Of a stretch of 64,000 nt of DNA, positions 40,286 to 48,392 are shown piece after piece. Below the pieces are notes generated by a model. It was not told the origin of the DNA and ran no database searches. It saw only the letters and a program-made list of their open reading frames with translations. Every line of letters starts with the position of its first letter. The first letter of the stretch is position 1. This DNA is from Candidatus Intricatilinea gracilis (GTDB lineage: Bacteria > Pseudomonadota > Gammaproteobacteria > Burkholderiales > Burkholderiaceae_C): positions 248,001 through 312,000 of the forward strand of contig JADJDQ010000023.1 of assembly GCA_016702605.1 (NCBI GenBank), given 5' to 3'. The position numbers and the translations under genes are program-made.

Positions 40286-40429
40286 GACCGTAACTTAGCC
40301 CTGCCGCATGGCAGCTTGTTGCACGGGGACTAGTCCGAATCACCCATGGCCCTGGCCGATCGAGTGCCTCTGACACCGGTCTGGCGTGGTTAGGCTGATG
40401 CCCAGCCGATCACCGACCCTGGAGCCGAA

Positions 40430-41848
40430 ATGGACCCGTCGACCCTGTTGGCCGCGCTGCGTGGGCGCTGCCTGATGTTTGTGCTGGTGCTGCTGGTGGC
40501 GGTGTCGATCGGCGCCGTGTTGTGCCTGACCTTGCCCCGCTCGTACCGGGCCACGGCGACGCTGCTGGTGTCGGGGCCACTCAGCGGCAACACCTTGCCG
40601 GATCGCGCCGCCCACATGCAGACGCTCGCCGACATGTTGACGAGTGAAAACGTGGCGCGCCGGGTGGTGCGGATCCTGGCGCTGGCCGACAGCAGCGAAG
40701 CCGAAGCCGCCTACACCCGGGCGCAGCCGGACGGTTCGTTCGCCGACTGGCTGGTCATGACATGGCTGGCCACACCCAAGGTCGAACTGGGGCAGGGCAG
40801 TGTGGTGCGGATCAAGGTGGATGCACCCAGCGCCGCCGCAGCGGCGGCCACGGCCAATGCCTACGCCCAGGCGTATTTCGAGCTGGCGGGTGAACTCGAA
40901 GCCAGCAGCACCAGCCATACCGAAGCCACACTCGACGCCCACCTGGCCACGCTGCGCCGCGATCTCGACCAGGCGCAGGCCCAACTGGTCGACTACCAGC
41001 GCCGCCACGGCATCGTCTCGGCCGACGTGAGTGCCGATGTGGTCGACGCCCGGCTCGCCGACCTGGCGGCGCAGTTGTCGCGGGCGCGTGAACAGAACCT
41101 CGAACAGACCAGCCGCCAGCAACAGCTGCGGCAGTGGCGCGACAAGGCCGGCCCGCTCGACCAGCTGCGCGAGGTGCAAAGTGATGGCCAGGTGCAACGC
41201 CTCACCACCGAGCTGCAGCAGGGGGAGGCCCGGCTGCAGGAGCTGTCGGGCCAGTTCGGCGCGGCACACCCGTCGTATCAGCAGCAGCTGGCCGACAACG
41301 AGCGGCGCCGCACGGCGCTGCAGTCACAGATCACCAAACTGCTGGCCGGCCTGGACCATGCCGCCGAACAGGCGCGCTGGCGCATGGCCGAACTCGAGCA
41401 GCAGATGGCGGCGCAACGTGCCCGTCTGATGGCCGGCAAACCGGTGCGCAGCGAACTGACCACACTGGCGGCGCGGGTCGACAGCGCCCAGCGCACCTAC
41501 GACATGGCGGTGCAGCGGTTTGTCATCGACATGGTGGCCAACCAGGTGTTTCATGCCTCGGTGTCCTTGCTCAGCCCGGCCAGCGTGCCACTCGAACCCC
41601 GGGTGCCGCGCCTGGGCGCCGTGTTGATCGGCGCGGTGGCGGCCGGTGTGGTGCTGGGCCTGGTGCTGATCGGCCTGCTCGAAAAACTCGACCGCCGCGT
41701 GCGCATGGTGACCGATCTGCAGCTGTTGCCGCTCGACCAGGCCGTGCCGCTGCTGGGTGTCACCAGCCGCTGGAACCCACCCCGGCGTCTGGTGGCCGAA
41801 CGCCGTGCCGCCCTGCCCACGCTGACCCAGCAGGTCAGGCCGGCCTAG
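40430..41848 (+). CDS. Second chain-length determinant protein (EpsF/GumC-like)
   Basis: A 472-residue Wzz-type protein paralogous to EpsF. The N-terminal membrane helix (CLMFVLVLLVAVSIGAVLCL) is followed by the Wzz region (YRATATLLVSGPLSGNTLPD). A coiled coil runs from about 165 to 325, and a C-terminal membrane helix (LGAVLIGAVAAGVVLGLVLI) precedes a longer cytoplasmic tail. GGAGCC precedes the ATG. The partner kinase-like gene follows after 10 bases. Its presence beside a second polymerase and flippase set suggests a second polymer. Confidence 0.88.
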   Translation: MDPSTLLAALRGRCLMFVLVLLVAVSIGAVLCLTLPRSYRATATLLVSGPLSGNTLPDRAAHMQTLADMLTSENVARRVVRILALADSSEAEAAYTRAQPDGSFADWLVMTWLATPKVELGQGSVVRIKVDAPSAAAAAATANAYAQAYFELAGELEASSTSHTEATLDAHLATLRRDLDQAQAQLVDYQRRHGIVSADVSADVVDARLADLAAQLSRAREQNLEQTSRQQQLRQWRDKAGPLDQLREVQSDGQVQRLTTELQQGEARLQELSGQFGAAHPSYQQQLADNERRRTALQSQITKLLAGLDHAAEQARWRMAELEQQMAAQRARLMAGKPVRSELTTLAARVDSAQRTYDMAVQRFVIDMVANQVFHASVSLLSPASVPLEPRVPRLGAVLIGAVAAGVVLGLVLIGLLEKLDRRVRMVTDLQLLPLDQAVPLLGVTSRWNPPRRLVAERRAALPTLTQQVRPA

Positions 41849-41858
41849 GACAAACATC

Positions 41859-42758
41859 ATGAGAGTCTGTGCATCTCCCCGTCTGACCGCCATCGAAGGT
41901 GGCGCCCTGCAGCCGGTTCGGTCCGATCGCCGCCTCGGCCATGTGCTGGCAGCGCGTGGCCAGATCGACGCCGACGGCATCACCCGGGTGCTCGAGCACC
42001 AGCAGACCCACCACGTCAGGTTCGGTGAGGCGGCGATCCAGCTGGGCCTGATCACACTCGACGACCTGGTCGACGCCATCACCGCGCAATACGGCCTGCC
42101 ACACCTGCAGCCGGGTGACCACCGCTTCAGCCTCGAGCTGGTGACCGCCTTCGACCCCTGTCACCCCTGCGCCGAACAGATCCGCGCCGTGCGATCACAA
42201 CTGATCCAGCACTGGCCCGAGCCCGAACGAGGCCAGCCGCTGATGCTGGCCATCGTCAGCCCGGCGCATGGCGACGGCCGCAGTTACCTCGCTGCCAATC
42301 TGGCGGTGAGCCTGGCGCAACTCGGCCGGCGCACCTTGCTGATCGACGCCGACCTGCGCTGGCCGCGCCAACACCACATCTTTGGTGTGCTCGACCGGCA
42401 GGGGTTGGCCACGGTGCTCGGCGGGCGCGCCGACCGGTCCGCCGTGATGGCGCTGCCGCCGTTCGGGCCGCTGCACCTGCTGTGTGCCGGCGGTTGCCCG
42501 CCCAACCCGCTGGACCTGCTGGCGCGAGACACCTGGCCGGCCCTGCTGCGGGTGTTGAAACGCGAGTTCGACGCCATCGTGGTCGATACCCCACCCCTCG
42601 CGAACTGCAGTGATGGCCTGGGTGTCGCCCAGCAGACCGGCCACGCCTTGATCGTGGCGCGCCAGAACGCCACCCGGCTGCAGGGCACACTCGACCTGGT
42701 GAACCAGTTGCGCGCCGACGGTGTCTGCGTCATGGGGTCGGTGCTCAACGCGGCCTGA
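41859..42758 (+). CDS. Second chain-length tyrosine-kinase-like protein (EpsG-like)
   Basis: A 299-residue paralogue of EpsG. The N-terminal domain (LGHVLAARGQIDADGITRVL, FGEAAIQLGLITLDDLVDAI) matches the secretion-ATPase-like domain of EpsG. The ATPase part has SPAHGDGRSYLAANLAVSL, where the Walker A Lys is replaced by Arg, a normal Walker A' (TLLIDADLRWPRQH) and Walker B (AIVVDTPPL). Such GDGRS variants occur in this family, but kinase activity should not be assumed. No C-terminal tyrosine cluster. Translated with the preceding Wzz-like gene. Confidence 0.85.
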   Translation: MRVCASPRLTAIEGGALQPVRSDRRLGHVLAARGQIDADGITRVLEHQQTHHVRFGEAAIQLGLITLDDLVDAITAQYGLPHLQPGDHRFSLELVTAFDPCHPCAEQIRAVRSQLIQHWPEPERGQPLMLAIVSPAHGDGRSYLAANLAVSLAQLGRRTLLIDADLRWPRQHHIFGVLDRQGLATVLGGRADRSAVMALPPFGPLHLLCAGGCPPNPLDLLARDTWPALLRVLKREFDAIVVDTPPLANCSDGLGVAQQTGHALIVARQNATRLQGTLDLVNQLRADGVCVMGSVLNAA

Positions 42759-43251
42759 CGCCCAGCCGCGCCTGCGGGGTCGGGGCCGGGTCATGCGGCC
42801 CGTGGTGACCTGCAGGCAACAACTGCCCACGCGCGAATAGCGGCCAGGGTCGTAAGTGCTTGTCAGGAAGCGCACGCGAGTGCGTCTGAAAACACCACTT
42901 TGTGCAGTGTCTTGGCGCGCCAGTTGTTGGTCGGGTGTTTCTGCCATCACGCGAATAGAAACCGATCGTGCCCGACTTGTGAACAAGCTGTGTCCGTTAG
43001 CTATGCCAGCCTCGCCATTGCTGGCATAGCTGGACATATCTCGTCACGACACTGGCAGCGAATACCCGGGTACTACAGTTGGAAGCACGGGAATTCGCCG
43101 GATCTGCACTAATACACGGCAAGCCCACGGCAGATCCTTTCCATATACCTCGCTCGATTATCCAGCCGACAACCTCTCCTGATATCACCGTCGCGCCATT
43201 TGTGCGTGTGCGGTCGGGAGCCCTTTTGCCCAGATTTCTCGACTGATTCCA
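42759..43251. other. Intergenic region with strong inverted repeats
   Basis: About 490 bases without a supported gene, leading to the DUF4082 lipoprotein gene. It contains a long hairpin at 42991-43036 (separate entry) and a second inverted repeat, GGATCTGC (43100-43107) with GCAGATCC (43130-43137). Neither is followed by a T-run. Confidence 0.5.
42991..43036. repeat. Long perfect inverted repeat / hairpin
   Basis: AGCTATGCCAGC (42999-43010) and GCTGGCATAGCT (43020-43031) form a perfect 12-bp stem with a 9-base loop. The stem can extend by TGTCC/GGACA across a 3-base bulge (GTT). No T-tract follows on either strand, so it is not an ordinary terminator. It lies about 215 bases before the DUF4082 gene and may be a regulatory element, operator or mobile-element remnant. 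Confidence 0.7.
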
Positions 43252-44847
43252 ATGAAAACCCACCACTGGTTCCCACGTAAATATCTCCATATGGTTGTGC
43301 TGGCCAGCACCCTGGGCCTGGCGGCTTGCGGCGGCGGCAATGAAGCGGTCGTCGTCGGGGGCCCCGGGGCCGGCGCCGGTGATACCTCGACGACAGTTCT
43401 GGAGACGATTGCAGAGTCTGCGCCGAACCCGACCGCCATGGCCGTGGCCAACGCCGTGCCTAGTGGTCAGACGATATTCACGACACAGGCCCCGGCGACC
43501 ACCAACAACAGCGACGGTGTCGGCGTCAATTACGAACTGGGCATGCGTTTCACATCGAGCAGTGCCGGCCAGATCACCGCGGTGAGGTTTTACAAGGCCA
43601 GCTACGAAACTGGTAGCCATACCGGCAAGATCTGGTCGGCCGGTGGCACCCTGCTGGGGTCGGTGGTATTCAGCGGTGAAACTGCGTCGGGCTGGCAGAC
43701 TGCTACATTGGCCACACCGATCCAGCTTGCCGCAAACACCACGTATACCGTCACCGTGAATACCGGGGCGAGTTATTACGTGGCCACCAACAGTGGCCTG
43801 GCGAGCAAGATCAGCAGCGGCCCACTCAGCACCGTGGTCGGATCCAACGGTGTATATGGCGCGGTCGGGGCCTACCCCACAAAATCGTGGCAGGGCAGCA
43901 ATTATTTCCGCGACGTGGTGTTTGTGGCCAACACGGCCACACCGGCGCCGGCACCCGTGCCAGTGCCGGTGACCACGCAGGTGATATTCGGCAGTCAGGT
44001 ACCCGCCACCACCAACAACAGCGACGGCGCCAATGTCAACTATGAACTCGGCATGCGTTTCACCGCCAGCACGGCCGGGCAGATCAACGGTGTGCGTTTC
44101 TACAAGGCCAGCCGCGAGACGGGGACACACACCGGCAAGTTGTGGTCGGCCAGTGGCGCCTTGCTCGGTTCGGTGGTATTCAGTGGTGAAACTGCATCCG
44201 GCTGGCAGACGGCGACTTTTGCCAAACCGGTGCAGGTGCTTGCTGGTGCGGTGTACGCCGTGACCGTGAACACCGGCGCGAGTTATTACGTGGCGACCAA
44301 CAACGGGCTGGCCAGCAAGGTCAGCAAAGTTTATCTGGCCACCGTGGTCGGATCCAACGGCATATTTGGCCCGGTGGGAGCGTACCCGACCCAGTCGTGG
44401 CAGGCGACCAACTATTTCCGCGACGTGGTGTTTCAGCCGGCTAGTTCGGCGCCCACACCCACGCCGACCCCCATACCAACACCCACACCGACGCCAACCC
44501 CGACCCCAACCCCGACACCCACACCGACGCCAACCCCAACTCCTGCGCCGACACCTGCACCTACGCCTACTCCGATCCCGACCCCAACACCGGTGCCCAC
44601 GACATCGACCGCTGTGCTGCAGTGGGCGGCACCGGGTAATACGCTGGCGGGTTACCGGGTCTATTTTGGTACCAGCTCGCGCAGTTATAACCAGGCGCCC
44701 GGTGCCGGCATCAACGTCGGAGCCAGCACGACCTATACGGTGAGCGGCCTCAAACGTGGCCAGATCTATTATTTTGCCGTCACCGACTACGACGCCGCCG
44801 GCAACGAAAGCCTGCCGTCCAACGAGGTCTCGAAGGTGATCCCATGA
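43252..44847 (+). CDS. Lipoprotein with two DUF4082 domains, Pro-Thr linker and Fn3 domain
   Basis: A 531-residue surface lipoprotein (MVVLASTLGLAACGGG; lipobox LAAC). Two DUF4082 domains follow, each with VNYELGMRFT, VRFYKAS-ETG-HTGK and GETASGWQTAT blocks (about residues 70-230 and 245-400). Then a Pro-Thr repeat linker of about 50 residues and a C-terminal fibronectin type III domain (AVLQWAAPGNTLAGYRVYFG) complete it. DUF4082 is often linked to carbohydrate-active or surface proteins. The architecture suggests a matrix adhesin or binder. It is translationally coupled (ATGA) to the beta-helix gene downstream. The start lacks a strong ribosome-binding site. Confidence 0.85.
   Translation: MKTHHWFPRKYLHMVVLASTLGLAACGGGNEAVVVGGPGAGAGDTSTTVLETIAESAPNPTAMAVANAVPSGQTIFTTQAPATTNNSDGVGVNYELGMRFTSSSAGQITAVRFYKASYETGSHTGKIWSAGGTLLGSVVFSGETASGWQTATLATPIQLAANTTYTVTVNTGASYYVATNSGLASKISSGPLSTVVGSNGVYGAVGAYPTKSWQGSNYFRDVVFVANTATPAPAPVPVPVTTQVIFGSQVPATTNNSDGANVNYELGMRFTASTAGQINGVRFYKASRETGTHTGKLWSASGALLGSVVFSGETASGWQTATFAKPVQVLAGAVYAVTVNTGASYYVATNNGLASKVSKVYLATVVGSNGIFGPVGAYPTQSWQATNYFRDVVFQPASSAPTPTPTPIPTPTPTPTPTPTPTPTPTPTPTPAPTPAPTPTPIPTPTPVPTTSTAVLQWAAPGNTLAGYRVYFGTSSRSYNQAPGAGINVGASTTYTVSGLKRGQIYYFAVTDYDAAGNESLPSNEVSKVIP
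44449..44611 (+). repeat. Pro-Thr codon repeat tract
   Basis: A low-complexity tract of alternating ACN and CCN codons (ACACCGACGCC-type units) inside the DUF4082 gene. It encodes the extended Pro-Thr linker. Such tracts can change length by replication slippage in steps of two codons without shifting the frame. Confidence 0.9.
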
Positions 44848-46343
44848 GTATCCAGTCGATGTGTCGCCTGCCAGCAATCACGCCATCTGCCGGCCCAACC
44901 CCTACCTCAGTCGTCACCATGAAGAATCCTCTGCCCGCATCCGCCTCATCCACCCCATCCAGCAGGTGCCGACAGGCTGCCGCACGTTCGGTCAGAACCG
45001 GCTATCACCTGGTATTGTTGCCATCGATCGTGGCCTTGACCCTGTTGACGGGCATGGACGCCCACGCGGCCAACTGGTACGTGCGCGCCGGTGCGGCTGG
45101 CAACGGCACCGACTGGAACAACGCCTACCCGAGCCTGCCGGCCACCCTGGTGCGTGGTGATACCTATTACGTTGCCGATGGCAGTTATCCCGGTCGCACC
45201 TTCGGTACTGCGGTGAGTGGCACCACACCCATCACGATCAAGAAGGCGACGGTGGCCGATCACGGCACGGTGACCGGTTGGGTCGACCGTTACGGCGTGG
45301 GTCAGGCAAGTTTTACCAGTGGCTTCGTCTTTGCGTCGTCATACTGGGTGATCGATGGCCAGACCGGGGGTGGCGCGGCCAACAAATGGGGCCAGGCCTT
45401 TGGGTTCAAGATCACCGAAAAGGGTGACGGCACCGCCGGGATCAAGACTGGCCAGAATGCCTCGGGGCAATCTGTCACGTCGAACTTCATCACCATCCGG
45501 CATGTCGACCTGCAGGGCAAGGGCAGTGTCAGTGGCCAGGGTGGATCATTCTCGAACGATGGTCTGGCGATTTATGGTTCGTCCAACGTCACCTTGTCGT
45601 ATTTTCGTATGGCGGGTATCGGGCGCTGCCCGTTTTTCATCAGCCCGAGCAACCTGGTGGTCGAACATGGCTGGGTCCAGTCGTATCACGGCTCGTCGGG
45701 GGTGCATTCCGAAGTGGCCAGCATCTGGGGTTTTGCAAGCAGTGTCGGTGACGTCACGTTCAGGTACAACCTGTTCACCGATATTCAAAGCACCGGCGGC
45801 CTGATGTGGGACAACTCGTCCAACCCGAGTGCCCGGCTCAATGTCCACGGCAATGTCTTCTATAAACCGGCCGGCGCCACCTGGCAACGCGCCAATGGTG
45901 TCATCGGGGGCTGGACGTCGAACAGCGCATTTCACAATGCGACGGTCTACAACAACACCTTCGTCAATGTCGATCAGGAGAGCCTGAGCACCTTGCCGAC
46001 CGTGTATTCGAACAACGTGGCCTACAACAACCTGTTCTACAACAGCAGCAGCCCGAGTTTCGCCAAGTTCGCCAATCACGACTACAACCACTACATCAAC
46101 TCGGGCGGCAATCACGCCGAAACCAACGGCAGCAGTGCCACCTCCGGCGACCCGTTTGTCGACCTTGTCGGCATGGATTTTCGCCTCAAGGCTGCGTCGG
46201 TCGCCGGCGCGGTATTGGCTGCACCCTTCAATGTCGATCCCTGGGGCAAGACACGCGGCGCCGACGGCACGTTCGACCGTGGTGCCTTCGAGTTTGGCGG
46301 CGGCTCGACCTTGTTGCCGCCCGTGAACCTGCGGGTGTTGTGA
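44844..46343 (+). CDS. Exported right-handed beta-helix protein
   Basis: A 499-residue protein with a long N-terminal region before the signal-like segment LVLLPSIVALTLLTGMDAHA (about residues 57-76), then ANWYVRAGAAGNGTDWNNAY and YYVADGSYPGRTF. This is the usual opening of right-handed parallel beta-helix proteins of the pectate-lyase-like class. Later repeats include NVTLSYFRMAG, DVTFRYNLFTD and NATVYNNTFVN. The ATGA overlap supports a coupled start at 44844; an internal ATG at 44919 (MKNPLPAS) would give a more normal signal peptide and may be the true start. A polysaccharide lyase or binding role is inferred. Confidence 0.75.
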   Translation: MSIQSMCRLPAITPSAGPTPTSVVTMKNPLPASASSTPSSRCRQAAARSVRTGYHLVLLPSIVALTLLTGMDAHAANWYVRAGAAGNGTDWNNAYPSLPATLVRGDTYYVADGSYPGRTFGTAVSGTTPITIKKATVADHGTVTGWVDRYGVGQASFTSGFVFASSYWVIDGQTGGGAANKWGQAFGFKITEKGDGTAGIKTGQNASGQSVTSNFITIRHVDLQGKGSVSGQGGSFSNDGLAIYGSSNVTLSYFRMAGIGRCPFFISPSNLVVEHGWVQSYHGSSGVHSEVASIWGFASSVGDVTFRYNLFTDIQSTGGLMWDNSSNPSARLNVHGNVFYKPAGATWQRANGVIGGWTSNSAFHNATVYNNTFVNVDQESLSTLPTVYSNNVAYNNLFYNSSSPSFAKFANHDYNHYINSGGNHAETNGSSATSGDPFVDLVGMDFRLKAASVAGAVLAAPFNVDPWGKTRGADGTFDRGAFEFGGGSTLLPPVNLRVL

Positions 46344-46352
46344 TCCGGTGAA

Positions 46353-47096
46353 CTAACTGCCGATGTTTTCGTAGACGACGTACCGCGTCGAACTGTGCAC
46401 CTGGCGAAAGGCAGTCGACCTGTCCCAGGGTGCACGGTGCATCGGCCGCTGATACACCACGAAGAGTTTGCGTTGGTCGACCTGCAGTGATTGTTCGACA
46501 CTGTCGACCAGGGCAGCCATGACCTGTTCGTCGAACGGGTTGTTCAGATACAGCACCAGATCACCCGGCGGGGGAACAAAGTTGCGGCCGTCGACACAAC
46601 GTGCCTCGATATCACGACAACGCATCACGCCGTCGTGATAAACGGCAATGTTGTGCAGGGCAATGTCGATCAATTGCTGCGAGATATCGATGCCCACGAT
46701 CTTGCGAAACGCAAAGGTCGAGGCCAGCAACAGGGCCCGGCCTTTGCCACAGCCGATGTCGACAAAGGTGAAATCCTGATGCCTGATCGGCAACTCGACC
46801 ATGATGCGGTTGAATACCAGCGGCACCACCGCTTCGTAGCGGTTGGAGTGTTCGAGATCGTTGTCGCGGATATCGAGGGCGCCCACACTGACGATACGTG
46901 CCGTGTCGGTGCCGTGTTTCAGGTCGAACGGGTCGACCCGTGAGGCGGGGTGTGAGGTGAGCGAGTTCTTGAGGTCTCGCACAAACTTGCGTGCGCCATG
47001 ATCGAGTGTACGAAGCAGGCCGACCTGCCGAAACTTGCGGATGGTGTCCCGGCGCAGCGACGCAATCTTGTCCACGGTGGTGAGGTCGAAGCTCAT
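46353..47096 (-). CDS. SAM-dependent methyltransferase
   Basis: A 247-residue class I methyltransferase. The SAM-binding loop is TFVDIGCGKGRALLLAS, followed by KIVGIDISQQLIDIALHN and DLVLYLNNPFDEQV. It ends VVYENIGS and converges on the beta-helix gene, nine bases apart. AAGGAC lies before the ATG at 47096. Being the last gene of the second polysaccharide operon, it may methylate a sugar, but substrate is unknown. Confidence 0.85.
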   Translation of the reverse strand: MSFDLTTVDKIASLRRDTIRKFRQVGLLRTLDHGARKFVRDLKNSLTSHPASRVDPFDLKHGTDTARIVSVGALDIRDNDLEHSNRYEAVVPLVFNRIMVELPIRHQDFTFVDIGCGKGRALLLASTFAFRKIVGIDISQQLIDIALHNIAVYHDGVMRCRDIEARCVDGRNFVPPPGDLVLYLNNPFDEQVMAALVDSVEQSLQVDQRKLFVVYQRPMHRAPWDRSTAFRQVHSSTRYVVYENIGS

Positions 47097-47127
47097 GAGT
47101 TTGTCCTTGTCGAGTGGTCGAAAATAA

Positions 47128-48387
47128 TCAGGATGAGCTTGGGCGACAGGCCGCTGGTGGCCACAAGCCCTCGCTGGCTGCAGCAAGCAAGCTGCGCTTG
47201 TACAGACTGTGTCGGCGGGTTTGCCACGGGTTGTGATTGTCGATTTCGAGTTTGATGGCCCCCGCCAGGCAAACCAGTGCGTCGTGTGCCCGTGGTTTGG
47301 TCGATCTGGTGAGAACCTGCTGGTAGATGCCTTGCAATATGCCGGCGGCACGCGTCAGGCTGAACCGTTCGTCCACCACCCGGCGGCCCAGTCGGCCCAG
47401 TTCGGCGCGTCGACCTTCATCACCCAGCAATTCGGCCAATTGATCTGCCAGACGGGCAGCGCCAGGTGCGTCGTCCGACACGCCGTAAAAACCCTGGCGC
47501 AAGAACAGCGGCAAGGTGGAGCGATCGAAGACTGCAGAAAACCCCGCCTCACCTTGCACCACCACGGCACGCCCCATGGCCATGGCCCGTAGCGCCGAAC
47601 TGCCCATGGCGACCACCACATCGGCTGCGGCGTAGGCCGGGCGTGGGTCGAGCAGCGGGCCGAGCAGGGTGACGACTTCGCGTTTGTGGCGCTGGTTGAC
47701 CTGGCCGGCGCGTGTGGCCAGCGCCGGGTGAGCCTCACCCGTGCCCACCAGCACCAGGCGCAGCGGGTAGCGGCTGCCCAGCAGGTCGGCGGCGTCGATG
47801 GCGCGCACCAGGGCATCGAGTTTGAGGTCGATGGCCAGGCGCGAGACACCCACCACCAGCAAGTCGTGGTGGCCGACGCCCAGTTGCTGGCGCAAGCCAG
47901 ATCCGTCGATGCCCGGGTGGTCACCCGCCACGTCGATCGGTGGCTCGAGTGCCCAGACCTCTGCGCCGTGCCGCAGCCGTGCCTGTTGCGCCAGATCGAG
48001 TGTGCCCATCACCAGCGGCACGCTGCGTGGCACCAGTGGTGACAGTGCCATGCTCAACACGCTGCAAAGCACCGGCACGCCGTGTACGAGGCCGGCGCCG
48101 AGCCAGGCATCCAGGCAGGGGGGCCATTCGTAGCTGTGGATCAGGTCCAGGCGCAGTGTCCTGGCCAGTGACGCCAGCTGGGCAACTCGGGTCGGGGCCG
48201 GCCGGTTGCGCAGTGCATGGGCGGGCACGAAGTGCAGCCCCCGCTGGTCGACCAGATCGACCAGCGGGCCGGGGATGCCGTAGACGTGCACCTCGTGGCC
48301 GGCCTCGGCCGCAGCTGCAGCCAGGTCGATGGCGTTGATCTGGCTGCCACCGATCTGCAGATCGTGGGGATAGACGAGCAGACGCAT
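47128..48387 (-). CDS. Family 4 glycosyltransferase
   Basis: A 419-residue GT-B enzyme. The N-terminal domain begins MRLLVYPHDLQIGGSQINAI, a GG-S donor/acceptor loop typical of GT4, followed by DLIHSYEWPP. The C-terminal part has LLVVGVSRLAIDLKLDALVR, RLVLVGTGEAHPAL, and GSSALRAMAMGRAVVVQGEA in place of the usual EX7E block, which is a divergence. The ATG at 48387 is chosen because the open frame upstream is a shadow of the methyltransferase fusion gene. Five bases separate it from that gene. Confidence 0.82.
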   Translation of the reverse strand: MRLLVYPHDLQIGGSQINAIDLAAAAAEAGHEVHVYGIPGPLVDLVDQRGLHFVPAHALRNRPAPTRVAQLASLARTLRLDLIHSYEWPPCLDAWLGAGLVHGVPVLCSVLSMALSPLVPRSVPLVMGTLDLAQQARLRHGAEVWALEPPIDVAGDHPGIDGSGLRQQLGVGHHDLLVVGVSRLAIDLKLDALVRAIDAADLLGSRYPLRLVLVGTGEAHPALATRAGQVNQRHKREVVTLLGPLLDPRPAYAAADVVVAMGSSALRAMAMGRAVVVQGEAGFSAVFDRSTLPLFLRQGFYGVSDDAPGAARLADQLAELLGDEGRRAELGRLGRRVVDERFSLTRAAGILQGIYQQVLTRSTKPRAHDALVCLAGAIKLEIDNHNPWQTRRHSLYKRSLLAAASEGLWPPAACRPSSS

Positions 48388-48392
48388 GGTCG

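Noticed and set aside
44449..44611. Possible CRISPR or other repeat array
   Set aside because: The repeats are short ACC/CCN codons inside an open frame encoding a Pro-Thr linker; there are no spacers.
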